NCBI GenBank assembly: GCA_015350385.1
Contig: WNKI01000002.1
Location: 1,710,663-1,774,662, forward strand
Origin: Aculops lycopersici
Taxonomy: Eukaryota; Arthropoda; Arachnida; Trombidiformes; Eriophyidae
Direction: 5' to 3'
DNA length: 64,000 bases
A model generated the notes under the pieces. It ran no database searches and was not told the DNA's origin. It was given only the letters and a program-made list of their open reading frames with translations. Positions 39,849-49,697 of this stretch are shown piece by piece (the stretch's first letter is position 1; every line of letters begins with the position of its first letter). Position numbers and translations under genes: made by a program.

Positions 39849-40957
39849 ATGCGCGTGATAATGTTTGTACACTATTTTTGTCATGAAGATATTTTGATTG
39901 AGCTTAAGCTGAGAAATTTGCAAGATGCGATCACCTTGAATGAATGCGACGAGACAACTGACCTTCTTGCCAGAAGGATCTTGCTGGAAACTATGGATAA
40001 GGAGCATCGTGCCCAAGTCCGAGGCTGTCAATCTGCCAAGGGAATAATGGACAGACTAATTATAAGCTATGCTATTACTGCTATTACTTGTTGTGTAAGG
40101 ATGAAGCTAGCGAATATTGCATGATTTATTTCTTGTCGAAGAAGACGGACATACCTGTAGTTTTAGCGCGACTGATAGTTGATTTTGAGCAGGGTTCTGA
40201 TCACAGAATCAAGGAAATCAAGTCAGTAATTAACCCCGACACATTAGATCGTGGTCTCAAATACCTGTCTGCGATGATGGAAGCATATACCACGGTGACG
40301 ATGCTGCCTTTTGCTAACCTCGAGGATATCAACAAGTTAATTCCAGTGCGGGGATGTCCAAGCAGATTCATAATGAAGCCTGTTTTGGCTATGCCTAACT
40401 ATTTCCTCGTTATTATTGATACCCAGGAGTTCGAATTCACTATCATAGGAGGTGATACAAGTTATAATAACCGACTGGCTCAAGATCAGCAGCTGAGAGA
40501 GGTAGTCACGAGTCTAATTAGCAAGTCGATACCTGCAACTACCAAGATGAAGCTTGTTGATACAAAAGTGACCAATTATTTCCACTCTTTCTATGACATT
40601 GTCTACTTATTGATGTCCGTTTACTACATGGCTAGGATCTGGAAATATGCCGATAGGATTCCTCGTTACATAATGTATAGGAAGCGAGATTTCCGTCGCT
40701 ACTGCTATAACTTATGTGCAAAATACTCGATGGAATGTTATTATTATAACATGAGTTATCATATGATTCGACCAGACGGTTCGATGCGACGAGGTGCGAT
40801 GCAAACCATGATAGCTTCGCTCCCCTTTGAGAGATCAGTCGTGAAACTAGATCAATGTCCGTTTTATGGTAGAAGAGGATTCAAGAATCTCGGTCGTCTC
40901 ATGGCTGCAGACCACGGAGGTCAAGCAGAATTTGCCAGTCATCAGCATTTCCAATAG
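39849..40957 (+). pseudogene. Chimeric copia derivative: Gag - integrase - membrane protein
   Basis: The first frame has a gag piece (ARRILLETMDKEHRAQVRGC, like ARALLTSALSADNQMKVLNC in element A). It passes into integrase (LCKDEASEYCMIYFLSKKTD) with everything between deleted. From 40088 a 289-codon frame continues into about 240 residues that are not integrase, with a membrane span near residues 175-195 (FYDIVYLLMSVYYMA) and a basic, Tyr/Cys-rich tail. By position the last part may be envelope-like, but no motif confirms it. Confidence 0.55.
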
Positions 40958-41397
40958 AAGAACTTCCCAATATCAATAGTAAACAGATCATTCGATGAGA
41001 TCTCACAGTCGTCCAACTCGATCATTAAAGCTAATTTCTCGTGAACTCGTTTCAGTCGCTTTCTATTCGTTTCAGGTGTAATTGGGTCGAGAGTATCGCT
41101 TGCTGTTGCGTTACGAGCTTAAGGAATCATTGTTTGTCGGTTTGTTGTAGTTTGCTGCCTTGTTTGTGACCTGGTGACCCTTTTAGTCGTTAACTCTGAG
41201 CCATCTTCACTGGAAACTACAGGTTTGCTACTAGTAGCTACTTTCAGCGCGTTCGATGGTGGAACATATGATAAATCTTTGCTCGTGTCGGGTTCGGGTA
41301 AACTAACTTGGCTTAAGTGAAGTGATTTCCTCGCTATCTCATTTGGTTGATCCTCACGTGGATCATCATAAGTAATTAGAATTTTATTAGAAATATT
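40958..41397 (-). pseudogene. Possible copia linker remnant (minus strand)
   Basis: Minus-strand translation is Ser/Thr/Pro-rich with a RVTRSQTRQQ-like basic patch near 41190, resembling copia integrase-RT linkers. No catalytic motif is present. Confidence 0.35.
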
Positions 41398-42642
41398 GGC
41401 TGTTCTTTACTTGGGGGCTGATCGAATTTCACACTTCTGACACCTTAAGGGGGTATTTTAGGGCCCCTAGACACCATCTAGAGGTGTCGCAACTTGCGGA
41501 AACTGAAAAAAAAATTCGAAAAGTAGTGAACATTTTCGGGCTTATTTCTTCAGAAAATAGCCAAAAATAGTGTACAAATATTCTCACGCGCACGCAGGGA
41601 GTGCAGATCGGTTTTTAGAACCAGACAGCATGTTGTTCTAGATTTTGGTCCTGTAAAAAGTAGCGTGGTCGATCTTTTGGGAAAGATTCCAACATTCTGA
41701 GCGAGTCCTTGTATAGCTTCAACGTGATACATCGTCAAATGCAATACAATTATCAACTGGTTTTGGTTTGTTCGGTTTGGTTTCGAGCGCGAAGCGCTCG
41801 TTTGGTTGCAGCGGCGGTAGCCGCTGCTGGTTTTGGTCGGATTATGTCCCAGAAATAGAATGCTTGAGAGGTTTCGACGCAACTGGCTCTACGATTTCTC
41901 CGAAAATCGATTCGCACCCCCGCCCCCTGTTGAAATTATGATGTAATCACTGTCACAACTCGTTGGTCATGCGCACAAGATCAAGCTATAATACTACGCA
42001 TGAGTAGAACGCTAACCATTGACTGGGCATGTGTGACACTTATTGTATCAAGGCCACACGCATGCGTAATCGCTATCAAGGACTCTGAGAATGCGCCAAC
42101 AACTATCTCTAGTTGTACGCAGTCGCAGTGAGATCTTCTGGAAAGATTCAATCAATGGTACCGCCCACAATTGTGACGTTTTCATCATCTGTATGCTCCA
42201 CAATGTAGCTCGTTCAAGGCCATCCTTGGAAACAGGATGTTCTAGCTCATTCGCTAGAGAGTATAAATAGGAGCAGATATTTTGGGATGAACACAGTTGA
42301 TGTTCAGAGCTTGTTAAGTAAACATTAAATAAACATCATATATAATCTTTAGTCTTCGAGTCTTACTATTCGCCAGATTACTAAGCGTAATTGAAATAGC
42401 AGATAGAACCTTCGGTTAAGAACTAAGTTCATCACACCCCCCCCCCGCGCGTGCTCGCACGTACGTATATATATAGACTGTGTATGGTCGCTAATGGACC
42501 AATCAAGGCTGAAATCGGCCTTCTTTTTTCGAAATTTTTTTTCATTTCCGCAAGTTGGGACCCCTCTAGATGGTGTCTAAGGGCCCTAAACTTGAGGCGT
42601 CAGAAGTGTGAAAATCGATCCGCCCCCAAGTAAAGAACAACC
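41398..42642 (+). mobile_element. TIR element M2 with 8-bp target duplication, split by solo LTR D
   Basis: The ends are GGCTGTTCTTTACTTGGGGG and the inverse of GGTTGTTCTTTACTTGGGGG. GAAATATT flanks both sides (41390-41397; 42643-42650). Internal palindromes and ggttttggtttgttcggtttgg are the M-family module. Without the LTR it is about 730 bp and non-coding. An 8-bp duplication fits hAT, P or Merlin-type transposition. Confidence 0.9.
41928..42436 (+). repeat. Solo LTR, family D, inserted in a C-tract
   Basis: 509 bp from TGTTGAAATT to TTCATCACA, between CCCCC at 41923-41927 and 42437-42441. TATA-like tataaatagg lies near 42260. Because the flank is a C-run, the duplication is suggestive only. 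Confidence 0.75.
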
Positions 42643-43260
42643 GAAATATTAAATAAATGATAACTAGAGGATCTTTTTCTTGTTGTACCGACTAGGGTCG
42701 ACTTACAACTACTTTATTTTATGTTAAGTTACATCTTTTTATATTGATTTTCAAACGCTGAAAATGTTATATGCTTGCGCGAAGCATTGCCAAAGGCGGT
42801 GTGACGCAAACACCAGCCTCTTACACGAAATGCTGATTTACAACGTAAATGTTCGCGCAAGTTGCATAAAATTTACCGAAAATAGATTAAATGCGAGTCT
42901 TCTTGTCGTTCTTTTTTTGTTGGTCCTTCTGTTTGTCCGCTTCTCTTTGTTCGTTGTATAACGGCCGGCGCTTTCGCAACGGCCATCTGTCAGTTTTGAT
43001 CATGAGCGGGGCCTGGGCAATAGATGCCTATCAGCTGCCGCTCAACAAATTTGCTCTTGGTTTTCGATCGACTCACTCGGGTCTTCTGGATTCACCTGTT
43101 TTTGATTCGAATTGTCGATAATCGTTGTCTCTCCGGAGACTGATTCGTTGTTAGGGTCGCTTGTCTCAATTGGACTAGAAATTCGACTGAGAACCAAGAC
43201 AATCTTGCAATGAATCGTCCGACTCGACATCATAAATGTGTTGTTCGGTTAGCAAGTGTT
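42643..43260. other. No intact gene; possible linker remnant
   Basis: A minus-strand Ser/Glu/Asn-rich frame (43042-43233) resembles copia linker sequence. A short plus-strand hydrophobic frame near 42891-42960 is Phe/Leu/Val-rich and unsupported. Confidence 0.35.
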
Positions 43261-43773
43261 TACTTGGAGCAAGAGAGGTCACCTTTTTAGGACACAATCT
43301 CTGCGTCGGGGATCAGGCAGGAGCCATTAAAATTGAAGGCTATCTCCCAACTGGCGTCCCCTACTAATGCTAGTGAAGTCCGCCAAAAGTTGGGACTCCT
43401 CAACTACTATCGTCGTTTTGTGCAAAATTTTGCAATCATAGCTGAACCAATAAATCGTTTGACTCGCCAAAATGTGAAATTTTTGTGGACCAACGAGCAT
43501 CAAGCTGCATTCGACCATCTAAAATCTGCCTTGCTAGCCAATGGTACGCTAGCAACAGTGAATGCGACTGACCCACTTCTTGTCAAAACAGATGCAAGTA
43601 TTAAGGGAGTTGCAGGTATCTTACTGCAGCAGCATGACGGTGATTGGAAGCTCGTGGCTTGTTGCGCTCGTCGTCTATCATCTGCGGAAGAAAATTACCC
43701 TGCAACAGGACCCGAGGGTCTAGCTCTCGGGTTCTGTTGCAATTATCCTATGTGTTTTATCTATCGTTTTTGA
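43261..43773 (+). pseudogene. Ty3/gypsy RT thumb and RNase H start
   Basis: EVRQKLGLLNYYRRFVQNFA, INRLTRQNVKFLWTNEHQAAF and LLVKTDASIKGVAGILLQQ span the gypsy RT connection and the first RNase H Asp. The RT active site is missing upstream, and the frame fails after PEGLALGF. Confidence 0.85.
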
Positions 43774-43849
43774 CTCAATATAACCCTACGCGGAGAAACT
43801 GGTCCTTGCCCATCGTCTCTTTTTCAATTAGAAGTTAGCACCTCCCTCA

Positions 43850-44283
43850 ACACTTAGAATGGTGTCAGGAATCCGGAGATCCATGGAGCCTTCATCAAAA
43901 ACGCGGTTCGTGTTGATACCAATATTCACAATGTGCACTTCAATACTGTACGTTTTCAACTGGACGACAACCAGGCTATCATGGACATTGCTCGCCTTCA
44001 GAACGAGTCTATTGCAAACCACACGTTGGCAGTGGCATTTGATATGGCTGGTAGCAAAGTCCATTGGTATCAACTTACGTGTTTATTCTCATCAACATCA
44101 ATTGTTTCGATTGCGTCTGTTTTGATTTTGTACCTGGCCTACAGGAAGTACAAGATTTCAGCTTCGCAACGTATTGCGGCTGGCATCGAAGGACATTCAA
44201 GCATCTATCAAGCGGTGGCGTTGCAAGAAACCTATCACCGTAGTCGATCTAGTTCAGAACCAAAAGTGGTTCTGGTTCGCTAA
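43850..44283 (+). pseudogene. env: Envelope-like C-terminal fragment before an LTR
   Basis: A frame with an HNVHFNTVRFQLDDNQ-like ectodomain end, one N-x-T site, a membrane span (near 44085-44140: SIVSIASVLILYLAY) and a basic tail stops at 44283. A purine tract (gtcggggga) and an LTR start follow at 44326. Placement and layout fit an envelope-like gene. Sequence similarity to element A is not obvious. Confidence 0.5.
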
Positions 44284-44325
44284 ACTGTCGGCTGTTAGCA
44301 CCTGCTCAGTCGGGGGATGTTAGGG

Positions 44326-44488
44326 TCTTGAGTGTCCCGGCACGCCCACCTTGCGGACTCGGGCTATGGTTTCGCCCTTCTCACTATATAGAGCGCTCTG
44401 TGCTTGAAACATTTCCTGAGGCGCGTATGTTTTCACGAGATTGACCAGAATCGACAAGGTACAACTTCCGACAACAACCACGGTCACA
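44326..44488 (+). repeat. 3' LTR, family N (probable)
   Basis: TGTTAGGGTCTTGAG follows a purine tract, and actatatagag near 44383 is TATA-like. The right end (ggtcaca) is inferred; LTR B inserted just beyond. Confidence 0.5.
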
Positions 44489-44491
44489 ACG

Positions 44492-44917
44492 TGTTGGAGG
44501 AAGCGCAGCGACCTACGATCCACGAGGATTGTATATAGGGTCGGTTCTGCAAGGAACTCAATCTGTTGAGCCTGGGATTCAAGGACGATTCAATGCGGAG
44601 GCAATCAGAGAGGATGCCCGGGATCGCGAGTTAATAAAAGGTCGTTAACGTGACGTCACAATCGGTCATAAAACAGCACGACGCACAGACGCAATAACAA
44701 GATCCGGGATCACGCAAAGAATCTCAAGGGCAACATCAGAATTTCGAGTAGCTTCTCCGGCGAGTATATAAAGGACGCAAGATTACAGAAACTTTGCATT
44801 TGCGATTGTAACTTCAATTAATACACATTCAGTATAATTCTATAATCGTAGTTTGCCGACTGGTTTAATTCATTTTGTGTGCGAGTTGAGTGAATTTCTC
44901 CCAGTCATATTCCAACA
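44492..44917 (+). repeat. Solo LTR, family B, copy 3
   Basis: The 426-bp unit, TGTTGGAGG...TTCCAACA, has target duplication CAACG (44487-44491; 44918-44922). It is very similar to the copies at 22459 and 28197. Confidence 0.95.
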
Positions 44918-44922
44918 CAACG

Positions 44923-45170
44923 AAACTTATGAGCTCCTTTTAGATTTATCATCCGATCAACTCGACGAATATTTTGAGGCTAACCCAGGCAATTTTTTTC
45001 CAATCAGTACATTAACTTCGAATCCAGTATTAGACCATGGAGAGCTGCGCGCACAAGCTTCCTATGATAATTTTCATTTCTTCATATGCAGATTTTACAA
45101 AAACGGCTCATATTTCGGGAAAATAAATATCCAATTCAACATCAGCGACCTCGATTTAGCCTAGATAGAT
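44923..45170 (+). pseudogene. Unrecognised 80-codon open frame
   Basis: The frame carries YELLLDLSSDQLDEYFEANP and ends at 45164. It has no recognised domain and no start of its own, since the frame enters from the LTR. Confidence 0.3.
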
Positions 45171-45207
45171 ATAAAAAAAATAAAAAATCCGGTCAGCTTA
45201 AAAGAGG

Positions 45208-45715
45208 TTACCTTGTGAGCCAATCTGTCGCATGTGGGGATGGGCTTGGCACCCGAAGCCCGCACATGCCCACGGAGAGAAATAAAAAAGTATAAGTCAG
45301 TTGAGAACTGACAACTCGCCGGGTTGGGCCTACACTTATCCCATCATAATATTCCGATTCTTGACTGCTTGTCTGATGACCTGAAGAGCTTTCTGTTCCA
45401 CACTGTAACGAGCATTTGTTGGACAAAACAAGATTGATCATTTCCCTCGCATCTCCAGTGATGTTACGACCTCCTCTCACGACGACTGACTCTGTCTTTG
45501 GGTTATCCAATAATTTTATGGCCTGCATGAATAACTGTCTTGCTTCTCCATGATCCTGAAAGTCGTGCAAGAGACATTTGGTCGTTCCAGCTTGCATCTT
45601 CGTTTGTTGTAACCTGAACTGTGGTCGTACGTTCACCTGTTGAATAATATGGGGTTGATGGTCGACATGATGTGGTCAAGATGACCGAATATAAGATAAC
45701 AATCTGGAAAAACAT
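45208..45715 (-). pseudogene. pogo-like transposase N-terminal fragment with hydrophobic leader
   Basis: On the minus strand an ATG at 45715 starts a hydrophobic, signal-like segment (MFFQIVILYSVILTTSC), like the start of the transposase at 56949. After a frameshift near 45580, LFMQAIKLLDNPK and GDAREMINLVLS resemble VLVRTIELIDKPR and EDAKNILRFFIG there. The helix-turn-helix and catalytic regions are absent. It is a diverged paralogue. Confidence 0.55.
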
Positions 45716-45920
45716 CTTGCTCCTCTAAATTGATAGACAAAAATGAGTGTAGTGTTTTGCAGAACCGTTGTGGAGGCATAAAGCGGCCGCGCGTGCCGGA
45801 AATGACCAGTCTGAACCAGAAAGAGCGCGAAATTCGAATTCGAATTTCGGGATTTTTTTTGCAAAAGTCGGGTCGATCTGGGGTTTCGATCCACTATATC
45901 GACCGCCCCGAGTGTGATGG
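45716..45920. other. Flank of gypsy H, no gene
   Basis: It contains a perfect palindrome gaaattcgaattcgaatttc near 45833-45852 and a NotI-like gcggccgc. No supported frame. Confidence 0.45.
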
Positions 45921-46123
45921 TGTGGCGCTGCAGGACGCACACAGATGGGTGCACTGCAAGTGCATCGTGACGTATGAGACACGCCGGTCGCTGGCGTGTC
46001 TTTCATTTAAATAGCGAGGCAGTTAGCCTGAATAAGGAGTCAGTTGATGTAGTTAAAAATAAAGTAATACTCAAGTGATATTGTCGATAACATTTGTAAC
46101 TACCCATAGGGCCCAGCGTTACA
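45921..46123 (+). repeat. 5' LTR of gypsy H
   Basis: TGTGGCGCTG...GCGTTACA, 203 bp, with tttaaatag as a TATA-like box near 46005 and aataaagta near 46060. It matches 50643-50845. Confidence 0.93.
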
Positions 46124-46125
46124 AT

Positions 46126-46141
46126 TGGTAGCAGGGGAAGG
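46126..46141 (+). promoter_or_regulatory. Primer binding site of gypsy H
   Basis: TGGTAGCAGGGGAAGG begins two bases after the LTR and fits the 3' end of initiator-Met tRNA. Confidence 0.85.
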
Positions 46142-46467
46142 TTACGAATACCCAAAATCATCATTAAAATTACATCAAATCATCAGAGAAGTATATTTCC
46201 GAGTTCTTCGAACTCAGATTCAGATTAACCTTTCAAAATTGTCGAGACATTGAGTCAGACACCTAACTATCTAACATACAGAAAATCCAATCTCAGCCTT
46301 AGGCAAGATCACTAACATCAGTACAGTTGACACCACAAGCAAACCTTCGGTTTGGCATCATAAAGTAAAACCAAAATCTCCCAAATCGTCGCAAATAACA
46401 CAATTATCACCCTATATAAAACTGAAGTTACATTTATTCAGACCAAATTTATCATCAGATAATCAAG
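46142..46467 (+). other. Leader of gypsy H
   Basis: 326 bases between the primer site and the gag ATG, with no ORF. It probably carries packaging signals. Confidence 0.6.
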
Positions 46468-47583
46468 ATGACAGAAGATAACAACTCTTTCCTACAGGCG
46501 AGTCAATCAGTCGACCGGTTGTTCAATAATCTTTCTATCAACAGCACTGTCGTACCAGTAATAGATCAGTATGCCGATGTGGGCGAATTTATTGCGGCTT
46601 ATGAAGCAGCAACGGTATTCTTAACAGAAGACCAAAAGGTGAGGCTTCTAACGAGGGCGTTCCCTCCCGGCAATTATCGAATTTGGTACAAGGATAACAT
46701 TGATAAGCCCACTATATCATCATGGATAGTGGCTAAGAGATTGATCATTTCACGTTACGGCATAGAGGACGCCAAAGATGTTCACTTCAATCGTATCCAG
46801 AATATGAAGTTTGATCCTCGCAACAAGGAAAAGCTGTACGATTATGTTGAAGAATTAGCCCATTCTCTATCCCAAGCTTTGGGGAGATGCGACGAGGAAA
46901 CAAAAATTCGTTACATCAAATCGAATCTTCCGGCAGAGGTGAGACTAATATTGTCACATTACGTCGATTATGAATCTAATGATTTCACTACTTTTCTGAA
47001 GGCAATACGGAAGTATGACGTCATAAAGGCAACTGAACACGAAAAGTTAGCATCGATGTCATCGACTGAGGTGAAAACGAAACTAGATAAGCTGATAGAG
47101 GAAGTTGCTGAACTCAAAAATTCGAATGCATCAATAATGGCGGTGTATAAGACTAGGTCGAGGTCACCTTATAGAAATAACAACCCCAATGAACAATACC
47201 GCTGTCCTTCTCGATCACCTAATAGGCCTCCAGGAATGTACGTCCGTAGTTACAATCAGAACGATGGCGGCCGAGCTAACTATCAAAATCCGAGCCGTCA
47301 ATCCAATGAACCAGGTTATGGTTATCGGGGAAATCGCTCGACATCCAGGTCTCCCATGCGGAGAAACGATGAGTTCGGAGCTCAAAGGATACATAGTTCT
47401 AATTTTGATACAAAATCAATGCAGAAAGATCACAATCCTGTGCCTTTCTCATTTGATATGGAAGAATACTATAGGAAATATCGTATGCCTCCCTATCCTT
47501 GCAGGAAATGTGAAGGTAAGAATTTATTTCACTGGGAGAATCATCACGAGCTATTCAAGAATTTGATGGATTTAAAAGAGTAG
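46468..47583 (+). CDS. gag: Gag of gypsy H
   Basis: A 371-residue capsid protein. Residues about 30-195 are the helical Ty3/gypsy gag domain (FIAAYEAATVFLTEDQKVR, RAFPPGNYRIWY, AIRKYDVI). A short heptad region (LDKLIEEVAELKN) and an Arg/Ser/Asn/Pro-rich basic tail follow. The C-terminus has a non-standard knuckle, CRKCEGKNLFHWENHH, with His in place of the usual HxxxxC end. The ATG context is caagATGAC. The final codons GAT-TTA-AAA-GAG-TAG include the heptamer TTTAAAA. Confidence 0.9.
   Translation: MTEDNNSFLQASQSVDRLFNNLSINSTVVPVIDQYADVGEFIAAYEAATVFLTEDQKVRLLTRAFPPGNYRIWYKDNIDKPTISSWIVAKRLIISRYGIEDAKDVHFNRIQNMKFDPRNKEKLYDYVEELAHSLSQALGRCDEETKIRYIKSNLPAEVRLILSHYVDYESNDFTTFLKAIRKYDVIKATEHEKLASMSSTEVKTKLDKLIEEVAELKNSNASIMAVYKTRSRSPYRNNNPNEQYRCPSRSPNRPPGMYVRSYNQNDGGRANYQNPSRQSNEPGYGYRGNRSTSRSPMRRNDEFGAQRIHSSNFDTKSMQKDHNPVPFSFDMEEYYRKYRMPPYPCRKCEGKNLFHWENHHELFKNLMDLKE
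47571..47577 (+). promoter_or_regulatory. -1 ribosomal frameshift heptamer TTTAAAA
   Basis: The gag codons T-TTA-AAA form a canonical X-XXY-YYZ slippery site two codons before the gag TAG. The pol frame is the -1 frame and is open from here through 47637 onward. No downstream pseudoknot was assessed. Confidence 0.8.
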
Positions 47584-49697
47584 AGGCGTCTGTATCAAAG
47601 GTTATAATCGGACTTCAACAAGACAAATGTCATCTTTTGTCGGCGACCTTTGAGATTAACGGTCGTGATTATCAAGTCATGGTGGATACAGGCGCCACAG
47701 CTTCAGTCTTACCTGAGTTCGGTCAGGTGGCGACAGATTCTAAACTTAAACTCGAGAAAGCGAATGTCTTAGTAACTTACGGCGATGGAAGCCATGGTCA
47801 TATAGATAAAAAGACAACTCTGAACATTCGTCCATCAAAATCTTCTTCTGGAAGTAAATCTATCTCTTTCCATATAAGCAATGAGAGGAAAGACTTATTC
47901 GGATTCGAGGATATTGTTGGACTGCCAACATTGAAGCTTTTCGATCTGAGTATCAGTTTCGCGGATGGAAAAGCACTAATGATTCATCAAAATAAAGTAG
48001 TTGGTCATGAGGCGCCAACTGTATCACATTATGCTATGGGTCTGAAAGTAGTCGACAAATTTTCTGACCTCAGGTACGACCACGATATCATGAGATTGCT
48101 ACGTAAATATAAAGTGGTCTTTGGCCAAATTAATGATAAACCTATCAAAGGAGAGCCAATGAGGTTTCACACAGTCCACAACAAGCCCATATTCGCCAAC
48201 CAGAGACATTATAACCGAGATGAGGTATTAGCCATGAAGAAGCATATCGATCAGTTATTAGTCAGTAACATTATTGAGCGGTCGAATTCTGGATATGCCG
48301 CAACATCCCGTATCATTCCAAAGAAGGATGGTAGTGGACGCCTCGTAATCAATTATATACCTCTAAACTCTGTGACCTACAGGGACTCTTATACATTACC
48401 TCATTTATCAGATATTTTGACAGTCTTACAAGGAAAACATTACTTCTCAACAATGGACTGTGCGCAAGGGTTTTACCAGATAGAGATAGACCCAAGGGAC
48501 CGCCACAAAACGGGATTCTCTACCCCATTCGGCAACTTCCAGTTTCGAAGATGCCCATTTGGAGCAAGGAATTCGTGTGCTAAATTCCAAGCAGAAATGA
48601 ACCGAATATTCCACGACGGTCTATACACGAAGTGTGTAATCTACGTCGATGATATTATGGTGTTCGGCGAGACTAGAGAAGAACATGACCTTAACTTAGA
48701 ATGGGTACTCAAGCGAGCAGCAGAATACAACGTGAAAATCAAACTGGAAAAATGCAAATTTGCATTGAATGAGGCTAACTATCTCGGCTTTCGAATAAGT
48801 GGCCAAAGTATCAAACCTTTAGAAGACCAGTTAGATAAATTGTCGAACCTAACATCACCAAAGACAAAAACAGAACTTCGCTCAGTACTAGGCCAGTTTA
48901 ATTTCTATTCGAAATTTATTCCAAATTACTCGAAGCAGTTAGAGCCATTAAGATCGCTACTTACTAAAAATCAAGACTTCCAGTGGCGGCAATTCCATCA
49001 AAATGCATTAGAATCACTGAAAGCTTCTGTGAAAGCGAGTAATTGGCTTCACCTAGTCGATAGAAACGAACCCAAGATCATGATGTTGCGAGATGCTATC
49101 GACTCATTCGAGGTACTACTTATAACGGAAGACAGAAGATTAGTTATCAGAGCTAACCGTCTGTTATCTACGACTGAATCAAATTACTCCATCATTGAGA
49201 GGCATCTGCTGGCTTTAGTGTTTGGTGTGGAAAAGTTTAAAATATTCTTGGAACCCGACAAATTTACTATCCAAACTGCTTTAAAACAACTCAAAACAGT
49301 TTTAGAAATGAAGCACCGACCAGATCGAGTAGAAAGCTTGCTTCTCAAAATACCCGAAGGCTTCGATGATCTAAAAATCATAATTGATGATACAATACCT
49401 CTCCATTTGGCGAAGAAATCACCGGCTCACGTAGCAGAAGAGATTTTCTATGTTGACGGATCCTGTAGGGACAACGGGAAACAAACTTGTAGAGCCAGCT
49501 GGGGTGTTTGTGCTGAATTTGATACTAAATTCGAAAGGAAAGGTGAGCTATCAGGAGTAGTCTCAAATCAAAGGGCAGAACTGATGGCGGCGATAAAAGC
49601 CTGCTATTTCGCTCGAGAAAGGGGACACGAAACAATAACAATAGTCACGGATAGCTCTTATTTATACAACGCAGCGACAATCTTCATAGACAAATGA
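47580..49697 (+). CDS. pol: Pol of gypsy H: protease, RT and two RNase H domains
   Basis: The frame has no suitable ATG and is open from the slippery site. Counting from 47637: aspartic protease VMVDTGATAS (about 15-24); RT with LVINYIPLN, FSTMDCAQGFYQIEID and YVDDIMVFG (about 337-345); connection and gypsy-type RNase H region (LLSTTESNYSIIERHLLAL); then a second cellular/archaeal-type RNase H with YVDGSCRDNG, NQRAELMA and VTDSSYLYNA. The first RNase H has a decayed N-terminal Asp region. The TGA at 49695 falls where the second RNase H usually has Trp, and the family-like sequence continues about 15 codons. No integrase follows. Confidence 0.88.
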   Translation, partial: VEASVSKVIIGLQQDKCHLLSATFEINGRDYQVMVDTGATASVLPEFGQVATDSKLKLEKANVLVTYGDGSHGHIDKKTTLNIRPSKSSSGSKSISFHISNERKDLFGFEDIVGLPTLKLFDLSISFADGKALMIHQNKVVGHEAPTVSHYAMGLKVVDKFSDLRYDHDIMRLLRKYKVVFGQINDKPIKGEPMRFHTVHNKPIFANQRHYNRDEVLAMKKHIDQLLVSNIIERSNSGYAATSRIIPKKDGSGRLVINYIPLNSVTYRDSYTLPHLSDILTVLQGKHYFSTMDCAQGFYQIEIDPRDRHKTGFSTPFGNFQFRRCPFGARNSCAKFQAEMNRIFHDGLYTKCVIYVDDIMVFGETREEHDLNLEWVLKRAAEYNVKIKLEKCKFALNEANYLGFRISGQSIKPLEDQLDKLSNLTSPKTKTELRSVLGQFNFYSKFIPNYSKQLEPLRSLLTKNQDFQWRQFHQNALESLKASVKASNWLHLVDRNEPKIMMLRDAIDSFEVLLITEDRRLVIRANRLLSTTESNYSIIERHLLALVFGVEKFKIFLEPDKFTIQTALKQLKTVLEMKHRPDRVESLLLKIPEGFDDLKIIIDDTIPLHLAKKSPAHVAEEIFYVDGSCRDNGKQTCRASWGVCAEFDTKFERKGELSGVVSNQRAELMAAIKACYFARERGHETITIVTDSSYLYNAATIFIDK

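Noticed and set aside
42891..43121. Hydrophobic 76-codon ORF
   Set aside because: Low-complexity Phe/Leu/Ser sequence without a neighbour or motif to support it.
45730..46014. ORFs across the left flank and LTR of gypsy H
   Set aside because: They read through an LTR and a palindrome; the 3' LTR lacks the same upstream frame.
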